Below, piece after piece: positions 52,249 to 59,394 of a stretch of DNA of 64,000 bases. The translations under genes and the position numbers were made by a program. The stretch comes from Flammeovirgaceae bacterium UBA2338 (GTDB taxonomy: Bacteria; Bacteroidota; Bacteroidia; Cytophagales; Cyclobacteriaceae): positions 28,295 through 92,294 of the forward strand of contig DDUM01000029.1 in NCBI GenBank assembly GCA_002344795.1, in the 5' to 3' direction. How positions within the stretch are numbered: position 1 is the first letter of the stretch; each line of letters begins with the position of its first letter. The notes under the pieces are model-generated. The model was given only the letters and a program-made list of their open reading frames with translations. It did not search any database and had not been told where the DNA came from.

Positions 52249-53100
52249 CTATTTGAAAACAGCCTGTAGTCTATAATACAGAATTGTAGCAGGGTTTAAC
52301 ATATTTCTTAGCTCACTTACAGAATGAACTCTAATGGCCAGATCCCTTCTCAGAGAGTTTGTTATAATTTGTTGAAATGGAATTGGGATATCGCTTAAAC
52401 CCGTGACTTCCTCGTTCTTAGAGATCAAACGAATTTGCTCAGCAGAAATGCCTTGCTTTCTGGAACCGAATGGAAACTTTCCAGTAAACATTTCATACAA
52501 CATTGCTCCAATCGCCCAAATCTCTGATTGTATCGTGTACAAATTATAATTCAATACTTCAGGTGCCAAAAATTCAGGTGTAGTCCTTAAAATACCTCTA
52601 TCATCAGATGGCCAAAGCTCAATATCAGCTATCTTGACTATTTTTTTGTTGCGAATGATAGAAATCAAAATATTATTCAATTTAATGTCTCTATGGAGGA
52701 TTCCATTCTTGTGCAAAAAGATAAATCCAGTAAAAACCTGTTTGAAGATTTCTATTACCTCTTCATATTCGAATTTCTTCAAATGGCTAAGTATGCTACC
52801 CGCATTGGCGTATTCAAGCACCTCCATAATAGAATATGGGTGTTGAAAATTACCAAGTCTATAGATATCTATATGTTTAACAATGTTCTTATGAGTCAGA
52901 TTCTTGAGCTTGTTAAAATTTAGGATATACCCATCTATTTTTGTTCCCTCAATTTTAGATAGTTTTAAAACTATTGGCCCCCCATGTTGAGTAAAAGCTT
53001 TTACAAATCTTTCTCCAGAGATTAATTTTGTTAGTTCATCTTCATGTATGGAATACTTTAGAAGAATATCATCAACGCAATTTATTATCGGTTTTGCCAC
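52249..53100 (-). CDS. Ser/Thr protein kinase-like protein at the end of a peptide module
   Basis: The 283-residue cytoplasmic protein is a eukaryotic-type kinase domain. Lys46 in PIVLKLSKI is the ATP-contact lysine, HRDIKLNNIL at residues 136-145 is a perfect catalytic loop, APE is at residues 179-181, and WAIGAMLYEMFTG follows. The DFG motif is replaced by DIE (IADIELW, Asp159), though the metal-binding aspartate is kept, and no clear glycine-rich loop or alpha-C glutamate is seen. Activity is thus probable but not certain. The gene overlaps the upstream CxxC lipoprotein gene by 16 bases, placing it in that operon. Confidence 0.85.
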   Translation of the reverse strand: MAKPIINCVDDILLKYSIHEDELTKLISGERFVKAFTQHGGPIVLKLSKIEGTKIDGYILNFNKLKNLTHKNIVKHIDIYRLGNFQHPYSIMEVLEYANAGSILSHLKKFEYEEVIEIFKQVFTGFIFLHKNGILHRDIKLNNILISIIRNKKIVKIADIELWPSDDRGILRTTPEFLAPEVLNYNLYTIQSEIWAIGAMLYEMFTGKFPFGSRKQGISAEQIRLISKNEEVTGLSDIPIPFQQIITNSLRRDLAIRVHSVSELRNMLNPATILYYRLQAVFK

Positions 53101-53549
53101 AACGTAAGTTTGCCTTTCAATCTTAGCAATTCCTCTTCAATATTGGTAGCATCCAAAGGATATTTTGTAATTAACTCATTATTCATAGTATAAATCAAAG
53201 GCATGGACTCTACTAAATACTTCATCCTTGTTGTCATTTCTATGTCAATTAATAATCGCGGATAGTTAACGCTTGATCCAAGACGTAACCTTGCTAATTT
53301 TTCGCTAGGGGTAACAACAATACAATACAAATTTTTGAATTTTGGCATATTCTCATTTACAAATTCAATTGATTTGTCAATACATCCTGAACAGCCATCA
53401 AGCGGAATAACAATGACAGCATTATTTACATTTTTTTCATAATGTATTGATTTGGACTCTAAAAAATCCCTGACAGTGTATTCGTGACTCTGCCTACATC
53501 CCAATAATATTTGACTTATAAAAATTATTAGCAACTTTGGACTATTCAT
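53085..53549 (-). CDS. CxxC lipoprotein of module A
   Basis: The 154-residue protein has a lipoprotein signal ending ILLGC at about residue 18 and a thioredoxin-fold-like pattern: VIVIPLDGCSGCID with CxxC near residues 53-56, then LLIDIEMTTRMKYLVESMPL with the conserved cis-proline-like position. It has close relatives in this window (55672-56103, 57702-58178, 62059-62580) that share the P-x-x-x-C-x-x-C core (TIPSTGCNSC, IIPAETCPFC, VIPLDGCQGC). A surface or periplasmic thiol-disulfide role is likely but unproven. It overlaps the propeller gene by four bases and the kinase gene by 16. Confidence 0.8.
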   Translation of the reverse strand: MNSPKLLIIFISQILLGCRQSHEYTVRDFLESKSIHYEKNVNNAVIVIPLDGCSGCIDKSIEFVNENMPKFKNLYCIVVTPSEKLARLRLGSSVNYPRLLIDIEMTTRMKYLVESMPLIYTMNNELITKYPLDATNIEEELLRLKGKLTLWQNR

Positions 53550-54688
53550 AAATCAGCTACCTTAAAGCAAGTGAATACAAGGTTATCATCTTCCAGGTTT
53601 GGATTTTTAGGATTGGTGTTTGCAATACAAAGTCCCTCCTCACTAACAAAAAACATATATAACAAAAAGGTATTGTCCTGAAGTTTCTTTTCCCCAATAA
53701 CATTCCAATTTTCGTCAAGTATAATGATAGATAGTGGCTTATTAAATATATTGTTTGCATCTCCCTTGTAATCCATTTTGTCGATTGAATGCCAGGCAAA
53801 TCTATAATACAAATGTTGGTATGGGTCAATAATTATTCCGTAGTAGTAGAAAGAACCCAATGCATAATCACTTAAATCCCTACTTCTATCTCCATTCTCA
53901 AACGAGTTAACCTCGGTCCTTTTAAAAATACTTCCAGCCCAATATCTGTGATAAGTACCTTCTTTCACATTTATCACGACAAGGCTATCAGAAATTGAAA
54001 AAGAGTATATAAAGTCACCATTACCGTTTGAAGTTAGTGAATAGGATGGGCCTCGCACACCCCACGTCTTTCCCATAAATTCCGGTGGGTAATTATTAAA
54101 GTAACGATAATCACCAGTTGTCAAATTCAAAGAGGAGTTGATATACCCTTCATAAAAGGTTGGAGAATAAGCATTTCTATCAGGTGAAATGGCAAAAAAT
54201 AATTTATTGTCCATTTTTATTACTGGAGAGGTAAAATCTATTAGTCCGGTGTTTTCATTATAGTCTTCACCTAAAAGCAGACGATAATCTTTTAAAAGTG
54301 TACCCTTCTCATTTACGATAGAGACACGATAGTTGTATGATGAAACAACAATTATGGAGTCCCATGATAGTGTTAAAATTCTGGAAGGTTTTCCAACGCC
54401 ATTTGGGCCGTCTTGTTCCAATGGCACCTCTTTAAAGACTTCAGTTTTTTCTAAATCAAAATAAATTATGGACGGTTTGTGTAAGTTTAGGTATACTAAT
54501 AACCTTTTGTTTGTTGTGGGATCTCTAAATGCCTCCACATTAAAGGATGTATTTGAAGTTGATTTATCAAGTGGGAACTTCAACGTTTTGGATTCAAGTA
54601 ATTCTTTAGTAAACTTAAAATTACCATTCGAGTTTGACTGACAGGCATATCCTAGCACAATTAATAATAGTAAATAATTACATCTCAT
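53546..54688 (-). CDS. Propeller-like lipoprotein of module A (6-bladed beta-propeller/DUF4221-type)
   Basis: From the ATG at 54688 (a GTG at 54697 is possible) the 380-residue protein has signal MRCNYLLLLIVLGYAC with a lipobox and a repetitive beta-rich body. It shares a set of motifs with four other genes in this window: EQDGPNGVGKPSRI, the PYQHLYYRFAWH-type segment (xYYRxAxx) and SIIILDENWNVIGE near the C-terminus. I read them as six-bladed propellers related to Bacteroidota DUF4221-like proteins, without a known ligand. It follows a peptide gene and hairpin and overlaps the CxxC gene. Confidence 0.75.
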   Translation of the reverse strand: MRCNYLLLLIVLGYACQSNSNGNFKFTKELLESKTLKFPLDKSTSNTSFNVEAFRDPTTNKRLLVYLNLHKPSIIYFDLEKTEVFKEVPLEQDGPNGVGKPSRILTLSWDSIIVVSSYNYRVSIVNEKGTLLKDYRLLLGEDYNENTGLIDFTSPVIKMDNKLFFAISPDRNAYSPTFYEGYINSSLNLTTGDYRYFNNYPPEFMGKTWGVRGPSYSLTSNGNGDFIYSFSISDSLVVINVKEGTYHRYWAGSIFKRTEVNSFENGDRSRDLSDYALGSFYYYGIIIDPYQHLYYRFAWHSIDKMDYKGDANNIFNKPLSIIILDENWNVIGEKKLQDNTFLLYMFFVSEEGLCIANTNPKNPNLEDDNLVFTCFKVADL

Positions 54689-54781
54689 ATAAAACACCTT
54701 AGATACAAATTATTTAAGTCTTCTCGAAGAGATGGAATAACCAAACTAAACGTATAGACTAAGTCTTTATTGGGGAGAGTA

Positions 54782-54810
54782 AAACGTGCTTGAAGTTCAC
54801 AAGCACGTTT
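54782..54810 (-). terminator. Hairpin between peptide A and the propeller gene
   Basis: A perfect 11-base-pair stem (arms AAACGTGCTTG and CAAGCACGTTT, 7-base loop) begins 13 bases after the peptide stop codon and precedes the propeller gene. The following T-tract is weak (TACTC), so it may act as an attenuator or a stabilising structure rather than a full terminator. Module G has an equivalent hairpin at the same place. Confidence 0.65.
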
Positions 54811-54822
54811 GAACTTTCTACT

Positions 54823-54993
54823 TTACTTTACATCACAACCTGGCCCAACACAAACTGTGTCCAGACAAATCTGTGCTTCGTAATCGCAAAATAGGCCATT
54901 AAAGTCTCTATTCGCATAGGACTTGATCGTAGTTCCAAAAATTGAAAGCGCGAATGTAAAAATCATGGCAACGAAAATTTTTAATTTTTTCAT
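54823..54993 (-). CDS. Exported cysteine-containing peptide of module A
   Basis: A 56-codon gene encodes a positively charged start and hydrophobic segment (MKKLKIFVAMIFTFALSIFG) that looks like a signal peptide, followed by a short mature part with four cysteines containing FNGLFCDYEAQICLDTVC and ending GPGCDVK. Module G encodes an equally long peptide with the same plan (FNGEFCDLNNPANCIEEC). Such peptides recall the small exported NVEALA-type peptides of Bacteroidota found near propeller genes, but I do not claim membership. Likely function: a secreted signal, effector or toxin-like peptide. It is too short for standard gene finders. Confidence 0.75.
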   Translation of the reverse strand: MKKLKIFVAMIFTFALSIFGTTIKSYANRDFNGLFCDYEAQICLDTVCVGPGCDVK

Positions 54994-55030
54994 GTGGTTT
55001 AGTTTTTTACTTTCTGCTCAATATCAAGCA
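54994..55030 (-). promoter_or_regulatory. Conserved leader of peptide A
   Basis: The leader upstream of the start codon contains GCTTGATRTTGAGCAGAAAG (R is A here), and is repeated with a single base change upstream of the other peptide gene at 63961-63998, while the peptides themselves differ in most residues. It lies just after the presumed transcription start and has no strong Shine-Dalgarno sequence. An alternative reading is a tiny leader frame (MLDIEQKVKN), which is in frame with the peptide only in module G. Confidence 0.7.
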
Positions 55031-55035
55031 TTGAT

Positions 55036-55072
55036 CAAATCTAAAACACCTGAGTGCAATTTTATTGCACTC
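55036..55072 (-). promoter_or_regulatory. Peptide A promoter with overlapping perfect palindrome
   Basis: An exact Bacteroidota -7 box TAGATTTG lies at 55043-55036 (minus strand). Just upstream, at 55052-55072, is a perfect palindrome with 9-base arms GAGTGCAAT and ATTGCACTC and a 3-base centre, in the position of the -33 box, a good operator candidate. A TTG within the palindrome is only 13 bases from the -7 box, shorter than normal. The remaining region to 55327 holds no supported gene. Confidence 0.55.
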
Positions 55073-55327
55073 TGGAAATTTCTTTAAAATAATTTTCAAT
55101 ATCCCAATCCCGGCTGTAAAAATAGCTGTTTTGCTGTTTGCTGAATGCAATGGGGGCGCCAAGACCCTTTAATTCTCTAGATATTCGTAAACTAATTCTT
55201 TGGAAACACCTAATTTTTACCCTACCCCCCAGGTTTTCCTCTACCTACTGATGGGTCTCATTAATAAAAGAGTATATCCCATACATGGAACTCTTCAAGG
55301 CATACACCTTTAGCAAAACCCTATTCT

Positions 55328-55687
55328 TTATCTAATCAAATATTCCATCTTAAATTTGTCGTATCTTACCTTATCGAACAGGATCGTTCCTCTTTTTTGA
55401 GGCAAGTACAGTAAGAATTCACCTTCCAGGTTGGGTACGGTTCCAATGCTATGGCCATCCACTGATATATTCATATTGTACACCGGTGCATTGGTTTTTA
55501 TTTCCTTCAAAAAGCCATGCATAAAGGTACTATCGTTTTTTACCAGGTAGGAGTAGGAAAGGACGCATTTCTTACTCTTAAATACATAATTGTCCTGTGC
55601 TTCAAGTCGTTCAAAACCGGTTGATACAGTTAAGGTAAAGAGGAATACTAAAATCAAAGAATTGTTGTTTATCAAAGTTGATCCCAT
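55328..55687 (-). CDS. Exported carboxypeptidase-regulatory-like domain protein of module B
   Basis: The 119-residue protein has a signal peptide (LILVFLFTLTVSTGF, then ERLEAQD) and a short body with MHGFLKEIKTNAPVYNMNIS, followed by NLEGEFLLYLPQKRGTILFD, which is the pattern of the carboxypeptidase-D regulatory-like (beta-sandwich) domain found at the N-terminus of many Bacteroidota outer-membrane proteins. Only this domain is present, so it may be a truncated TonB-type or stand-alone protein. It overlaps the CxxC gene by 16 bases and is the last gene of module B. Confidence 0.65.
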   Translation of the reverse strand: MGSTLINNNSLILVFLFTLTVSTGFERLEAQDNYVFKSKKCVLSYSYLVKNDSTFMHGFLKEIKTNAPVYNMNISVDGHSIGTVPNLEGEFLLYLPQKRGTILFDKVRYDKFKMEYLIR

Positions 55688-56103
55688 GTTGATTTGGATA
55701 GATTATTCATATATTTCACCCTCACAATTTCGCCCCTTTTTAGTATAATAATCAATGGAAAAGGCGCGGAAAGGTTAAATCTTCTCCATGCATTATCTGT
55801 ATCAATTATTAATCTTGGGTTATTGAAAAGTTCATTCCCAAGCCACTCCTGTAGTAATTTTTTGTCAGTTATTTCTGTGATAATGAATTGATAGTCCAAC
55901 TCATTGATATGTGCTTTTAAGAATCTCAAGACAGGGGATATGCACGAATTACAACCAGTTGAAGGAATTGTAACTACCATCAGATGGTCTGGCCATTTTC
56001 CTTTTCCTTGTTCCAATTTTATATAATCATAATAATTATTGTAATCAGGATTATCTGTACAAGATAAAAAGCAAATGACCAGGATAATAATAAAGAATTT
56101 CAT
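55672..56103 (-). CDS. CxxC lipoprotein of module B
   Basis: A 143-residue relative of the module A CxxC protein. It has a lipoprotein signal ending ICFLSC and the core VVTIPSTGCNSCISPVLRFL with CxxC near residues 50-53, followed by RLIIDTDNAWRRFNLSAPFP, similar to the corresponding LLIDIEMTTRMKYLVESMPL of module A. It starts six bases after the propeller stop codon and overlaps the next gene by 16 bases, forming an operon. Confidence 0.78.
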   Translation of the reverse strand: MKFFIIILVICFLSCTDNPDYNNYYDYIKLEQGKGKWPDHLMVVTIPSTGCNSCISPVLRFLKAHINELDYQFIITEITDKKLLQEWLGNELFNNPRLIIDTDNAWRRFNLSAPFPLIIILKRGEIVRVKYMNNLSKSTWDQL

Positions 56104-56108
56104 CAGGA

Positions 56109-57263
56109 CTAATCCTTGACTTTTACATCGAAAACATCAAAATAAAGAAAATCTTCATCGGATGCATACTTCTTTTTATTAAAAAGATACAAGCCTTGAG
56201 GCGCAATGAACATGGCCAGATAAGAGTAGGTATCCGGCTCAAGATAGTATTCTCCTACCTTATTAAAACCAGTATCCAAAATAATAATGGACGTTTCCTT
56301 TTCCGTATCAAAAGGAGATTCATAATCACCACCTACGGGACTAAAAGCCAGGCGATAGTACAAATTTCTCCATCTATCAAAGAAAACAGATGAGTAGCTA
56401 CCTTGCATTGCCTCATGCCTAAAGACAATATCATCTTTGTCAAAGTCGCTTCTTTTAGTTAATGGTCTTAGTTTTTTTATTTTATAAGCTCCTGCATAAT
56501 ATTTAGTTGTCTTGTCCCCGGCAATAACATACAAAAAATGATCATTTGGAAAGCTTAATATTACCTGACCTGTTTTATCATTGTACAAGTGACTTGTTCT
56601 TGAATAATGGTGCCTGCCCCAGGCGCCATTGTCATAATTACTGGATAAATGAAAAACGTTCCTGACCTCCAAACTAGACAGGTTTATTTGAAGACTTGAA
56701 TAGCCGGCTGCGGATATATCAGTGCCCGGTGAAGGATAAGTGCATAAATACAAAGAACCACCTTTAAGGAATGCCGGAAAAATAGTTCCCAGTTGTGCGT
56801 AATAGTGGTCATCCCCTATATTCATCTTGCTCTTTAATTTGCCCGCACTATCTATCAGATATAACCTTTGCTCCATCAAGGACAATAGGAAAATAGAATC
56901 AAAATTGTGAAAATACATTCCCCTTATCCCATTTCCCACTCCATCTGGTCCTTCCTTCTTCAGGGTTATTTCCGATACCTGGCTGCCTGTTTGCATATCA
57001 TATATGGCAATATTGCTTGAGTAGGTGTGATGAAAAATCATAAAGGCAGGTGAGTCTATTGGAAATACCTGAACGCTTGACGTGATGGAGTTACTTGTGC
57101 TATCCAAAAAATATTTCCTTTCATCCACTAACTGTAATGTCAGGGAGTCCTTTACAACCGTATCTTTAGCAAGATTAGCTTTATCGGATATATCTTTAGG
57201 AAGAGTACATCCTAAAATTACAATCGCAATAATTATTAAATTATGTGGTTGTAGGATCTTCAT
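56109..57263 (-). CDS. Propeller-like lipoprotein of module B
   Basis: The 384-residue protein has a lipobox in IIAIVILGCTL at about residues 12-20 and the shared family motifs: KKEGPDGVGNGIRGMYFHNF, YDNGAWGRHHYSRTS, WRNLYYRLAFSPVG and SIIILDTGFNKVGEYYLEP. Four other intact copies in this window carry the same motifs, so it is a paralogous family. No peptide gene precedes it; the 52 bases before it lead to a truncated lipoprotein frame. Confidence 0.75.
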   Translation of the reverse strand: MKILQPHNLIIIAIVILGCTLPKDISDKANLAKDTVVKDSLTLQLVDERKYFLDSTSNSITSSVQVFPIDSPAFMIFHHTYSSNIAIYDMQTGSQVSEITLKKEGPDGVGNGIRGMYFHNFDSIFLLSLMEQRLYLIDSAGKLKSKMNIGDDHYYAQLGTIFPAFLKGGSLYLCTYPSPGTDISAAGYSSLQINLSSLEVRNVFHLSSNYDNGAWGRHHYSRTSHLYNDKTGQVILSFPNDHFLYVIAGDKTTKYYAGAYKIKKLRPLTKRSDFDKDDIVFRHEAMQGSYSSVFFDRWRNLYYRLAFSPVGGDYESPFDTEKETSIIILDTGFNKVGEYYLEPDTYSYLAMFIAPQGLYLFNKKKYASDEDFLYFDVFDVKVKD

Positions 57264-57314
57264 TTAGAAAAGTAATAAAGTCGTGTCATCTGGTTAAATT
57301 TAAAAACGCTAATT

Positions 57315-57479
57315 TTAATTTGTTCTAAAATCCCAGTCACTTACCCATATATAGGCACTTTTAGAATTCCTACAGACAAGTTGTGATAGTAGTAAAATAA
57401 AAGCTGCCAAAACAATTAACCTGGAAATCTTATTTGAGAAGATAGACCTCAAACCGTAAATGATCCTCATCAATTTCAT
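57315..57479 (-). pseudogene. Truncated lipoprotein frame of remnant module C
   Basis: The frame (54 residues, start overlapping the propeller remnant) has basic residues, a hydrophobic segment and a lipobox (LIVLAAFILLLSQLVC), then stops after RNSKSAYIWVSDWDFRTN. By position (after a propeller C-terminus, overlapping it) and by its lipobox it looks like the N-terminus of a CxxC gene whose catalytic part was lost. It could instead be a short lipopeptide gene upstream of propeller B. It has no CxxC. Confidence 0.45.
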
Positions 57480-57516
57480 CATTAAGGGGATTATTCAGAC
57501 TTATGTACATTTTATC
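57430..57516 (-). pseudogene. C-terminal remnant of a minus-strand propeller gene (module C)
   Basis: Reading leftward from about 57516, the minus strand encodes DKMYISLNNPLNDE, then IDEDHLRFEVYLLK and a stop at 57430. This matches the C-termini of the intact propellers (for example GLYISNSNLFNPNLKENILS and the ending of the module B protein). Nothing homologous continues upstream beyond the junction at about 57515, so it is a 29-residue tail with the rest gone. Confidence 0.7.
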
Positions 57517-57702
57517 ATTATTTTGGATCATGAATTTAATAAAATTGGAGAGACCTTTTTAGAACCACCAAATAGTTATAATACAAGAGATATGTTTATT
57601 GGAAAGGATGGGCTATATATATCAAGCCAAAACGTCTACAATCCATCTATAAATGAGGATTTCATGGAATTCAATCTTATGGTGCTTCGACAACTAAAGT
57701 AA
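57511..57702 (+). pseudogene. C-terminal remnant of a plus-strand propeller gene (module D)
   Basis: From about 57511 the plus strand encodes FIIILDHEFNKIGETFLEPP, then MFIGKDGLYISSQNVYNPSI and NEDFMEFNLMVL, a match to the last 60 residues of the intact propellers. An ATG-less frame upstream of the junction has no match. It abuts the minus-strand remnant head to head at about 57511-57516, and its TAA overlaps the start codon of the following intact CxxC gene by one base. Confidence 0.7.
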
Positions 57703-58178
57703 TGCGAATCTTCACTATATTTATTGCCCTACTCTTCCTCCAATGTTCAACTAGACAGAACAAAATTGATGAAGTATCAGACGATGGGCTCAAGAACTAT
57801 CTAAATTCTCTTGATTCAGTCGCAATGATAGATCTTGATTATTACCTAATTATCCCGGCAGAAACTTGCCCTTTTTGCATAAAACAAATCTTATTATTTT
57901 TCGATTTTAATCAACTTATTCAATCAGAAAAAAAAATTCGCTATATTGTTCCTGCTTTAAGTAGAAAAAAAATAATTAATACTTTCCCTCAAAAATTCAG
58001 AACAAATAGCAATGTTACTATTGATACCACAAAATATTACTATCAAAATAGCATATTTAGCGATTCACCACAATTATTCTATTGCAAAAACGGAAAAGTG
58101 TTAAAAAAGAAAGTATTGCTTGCTTCAGATATTGAGAAAGAACTAGAGGCTTTATCCAGAAATTTTTCTAAAGACTAA
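57702..58178 (+). CDS. CxxC lipoprotein of module D
   Basis: The 158-residue protein has lipoprotein signal IALLFLQC and the core YLIIPAETCPFCIKQILLFF with CxxC near residues 56-59. It is related to the other three CxxC proteins here but has a basic C-terminal half (VLKKKVLLASDIEKELEAL). Although the propeller upstream is truncated, this gene is intact, so it may still be expressed or be newly orphaned. It is followed 13 bases later by the 58192 gene. Confidence 0.75.
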   Translation: MRIFTIFIALLFLQCSTRQNKIDEVSDDGLKNYLNSLDSVAMIDLDYYLIIPAETCPFCIKQILLFFDFNQLIQSEKKIRYIVPALSRKKIINTFPQKFRTNSNVTIDTTKYYYQNSIFSDSPQLFYCKNGKVLKKKVLLASDIEKELEALSRNFSKD

Positions 58179-58191
58179 TAAGTTTCCACTT

Positions 58192-59209
58192 GTGTCAATA
58201 ATAGGATTTTTCATTGGAGCAATAATTATATCCTTGCCGGCCTGCGGGGTTGGGCAAATAATACAACCAAAATCAGTTTGTGTAGAGCTTTTTAATCTTT
58301 ATGAGAAACAACCAGGTGCCGAGATAAGCATCAAAATAACTCCACCATTCAATCTTTTTGATGTTCAGGCTGAAAATATCCATCTTCTATTGAACGAATG
58401 CAAGGCCTTTGATCTTCGGATTGAGACCATTGCAATTGGAAGATTGTACATAAATGGAAATATAAAATCCTTTCATGTTGTGCCTAATCAAAATCTTATT
58501 ATAAAGATTTATTCTGAAGATAGTTTGTCTTTCTCAGGACGCCACTTTAATTATGCCGAATACTTAAAAATTTTACCTTGCTTTAGCATTGGTGACTTAG
58601 AAAAATATAAGCCCTACCTTACCAAAGAGATTTATGATTATGAAAAGCTAAAGATCACTTTCACTAATTTGGATATTAGGCTCCACGAGTCCGTCTCTGA
58701 GAAAACATGGGTGATTGACTCACTCCTGGAGAGTAATTTCAATTTCAATCAATTGGAATTGATGGAATTAACTTCCTACCATTCCTTCCTGAGTGAGTTT
58801 TTCTTTTGCCTTTACGAAAAAAACATAGAAACCTTAATCCCTACATATCAAAGCTTGTCATTCTTTTCAAAAGAAATTGCAAGGGAAGAATATTATAGGA
58901 GTTCACTCCAGCAATATGTTGGGCCACTGACCAAGGAAAATTATTTGGATAGTGCTAAATCAAGCTATTGGATTCAGCCCTCTTGAAGAATCGGCAAAAT
59001 TTCTTAATACTCAGATGCTGGATCATTTCATATACTACTACACTATGCGAATGTTTCGCTTTAGGCCAAATATCTATCCTGATAAACTTTATAAATATGC
59101 CTTGCAAAAAATTAAAAATAGATATTTGTTAGATAGGCTTAAATCTTTTTACGAGATAAATAAATCTTCAAAGGACAGTTCCCTGATAGATATTTTCAAA
59201 AATAAATGA
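58192..59209 (+). pseudogene. Exported protein of unknown function, probably frameshifted near 58955
   Basis: The first part, 58192-58986, has a signal peptide (FFIGAIIISLPACGVG) and about 265 residues with a beta-rich start (SVCVELFNLYEKQPGAEISI) and a long helical part (SLLESNFNFNQLELMELTSY). It stops at 58986. In the next frame, codons from 58952 read LNQAIGFSPLEESAKFLNTQ and continue to FYEINKSSKDSSLIDIF with similar composition and end at 59209. A single +1 shift near 58950 would join the two into one protein of about 340 residues. I see no slippery sequence, so a mutation or an assembly error is more likely than programmed shifting. I recognise no family. Confidence 0.5.
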
Positions 59210-59237
59210 TGGGCATATGTAACCTCCCCTAAAATAA

Positions 59238-59280
59238 GACAGTTTTGGATTAGGCAAAAGGCTAAACTTTAAAAACTGTC
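59238..59280. repeat. Inverted repeat between convergent modules D and E
   Basis: Arms GACAGTTTT and AAAACTGTC (9 bases, perfect, 25-base loop) lie between the end of the plus-strand module D and the end of the minus-strand propeller E. It may end transcription in both directions, although the T-tracts are short. A second small inverted repeat (GTCC and GGAC) follows it. Confidence 0.5.
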
Positions 59281-59394
59281 CGCTACAGGACAGGCCAACC
59301 CATCCCAATACTATTATACAATATGCCTTCATTGATATTTACAAAATAAGGAGCATGCCCCAAAGAAACCCATATCAGCGAAACGCAAATACCA

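Noticed and set aside
54823..54993. Naming the peptides as members of the NVEALA family.
   Set aside because: Size, signal and propeller neighbours are reminiscent, but I cannot see the family-defining sequence, so no family name is given.
54994..55030. The shared leader as a conserved coding region (MLDxEQKV).
   Set aside because: It is in frame with the peptide only in module G; in module A the same frame stops before the peptide start. A regulatory or leader role is more likely, though a leader peptide is not excluded.
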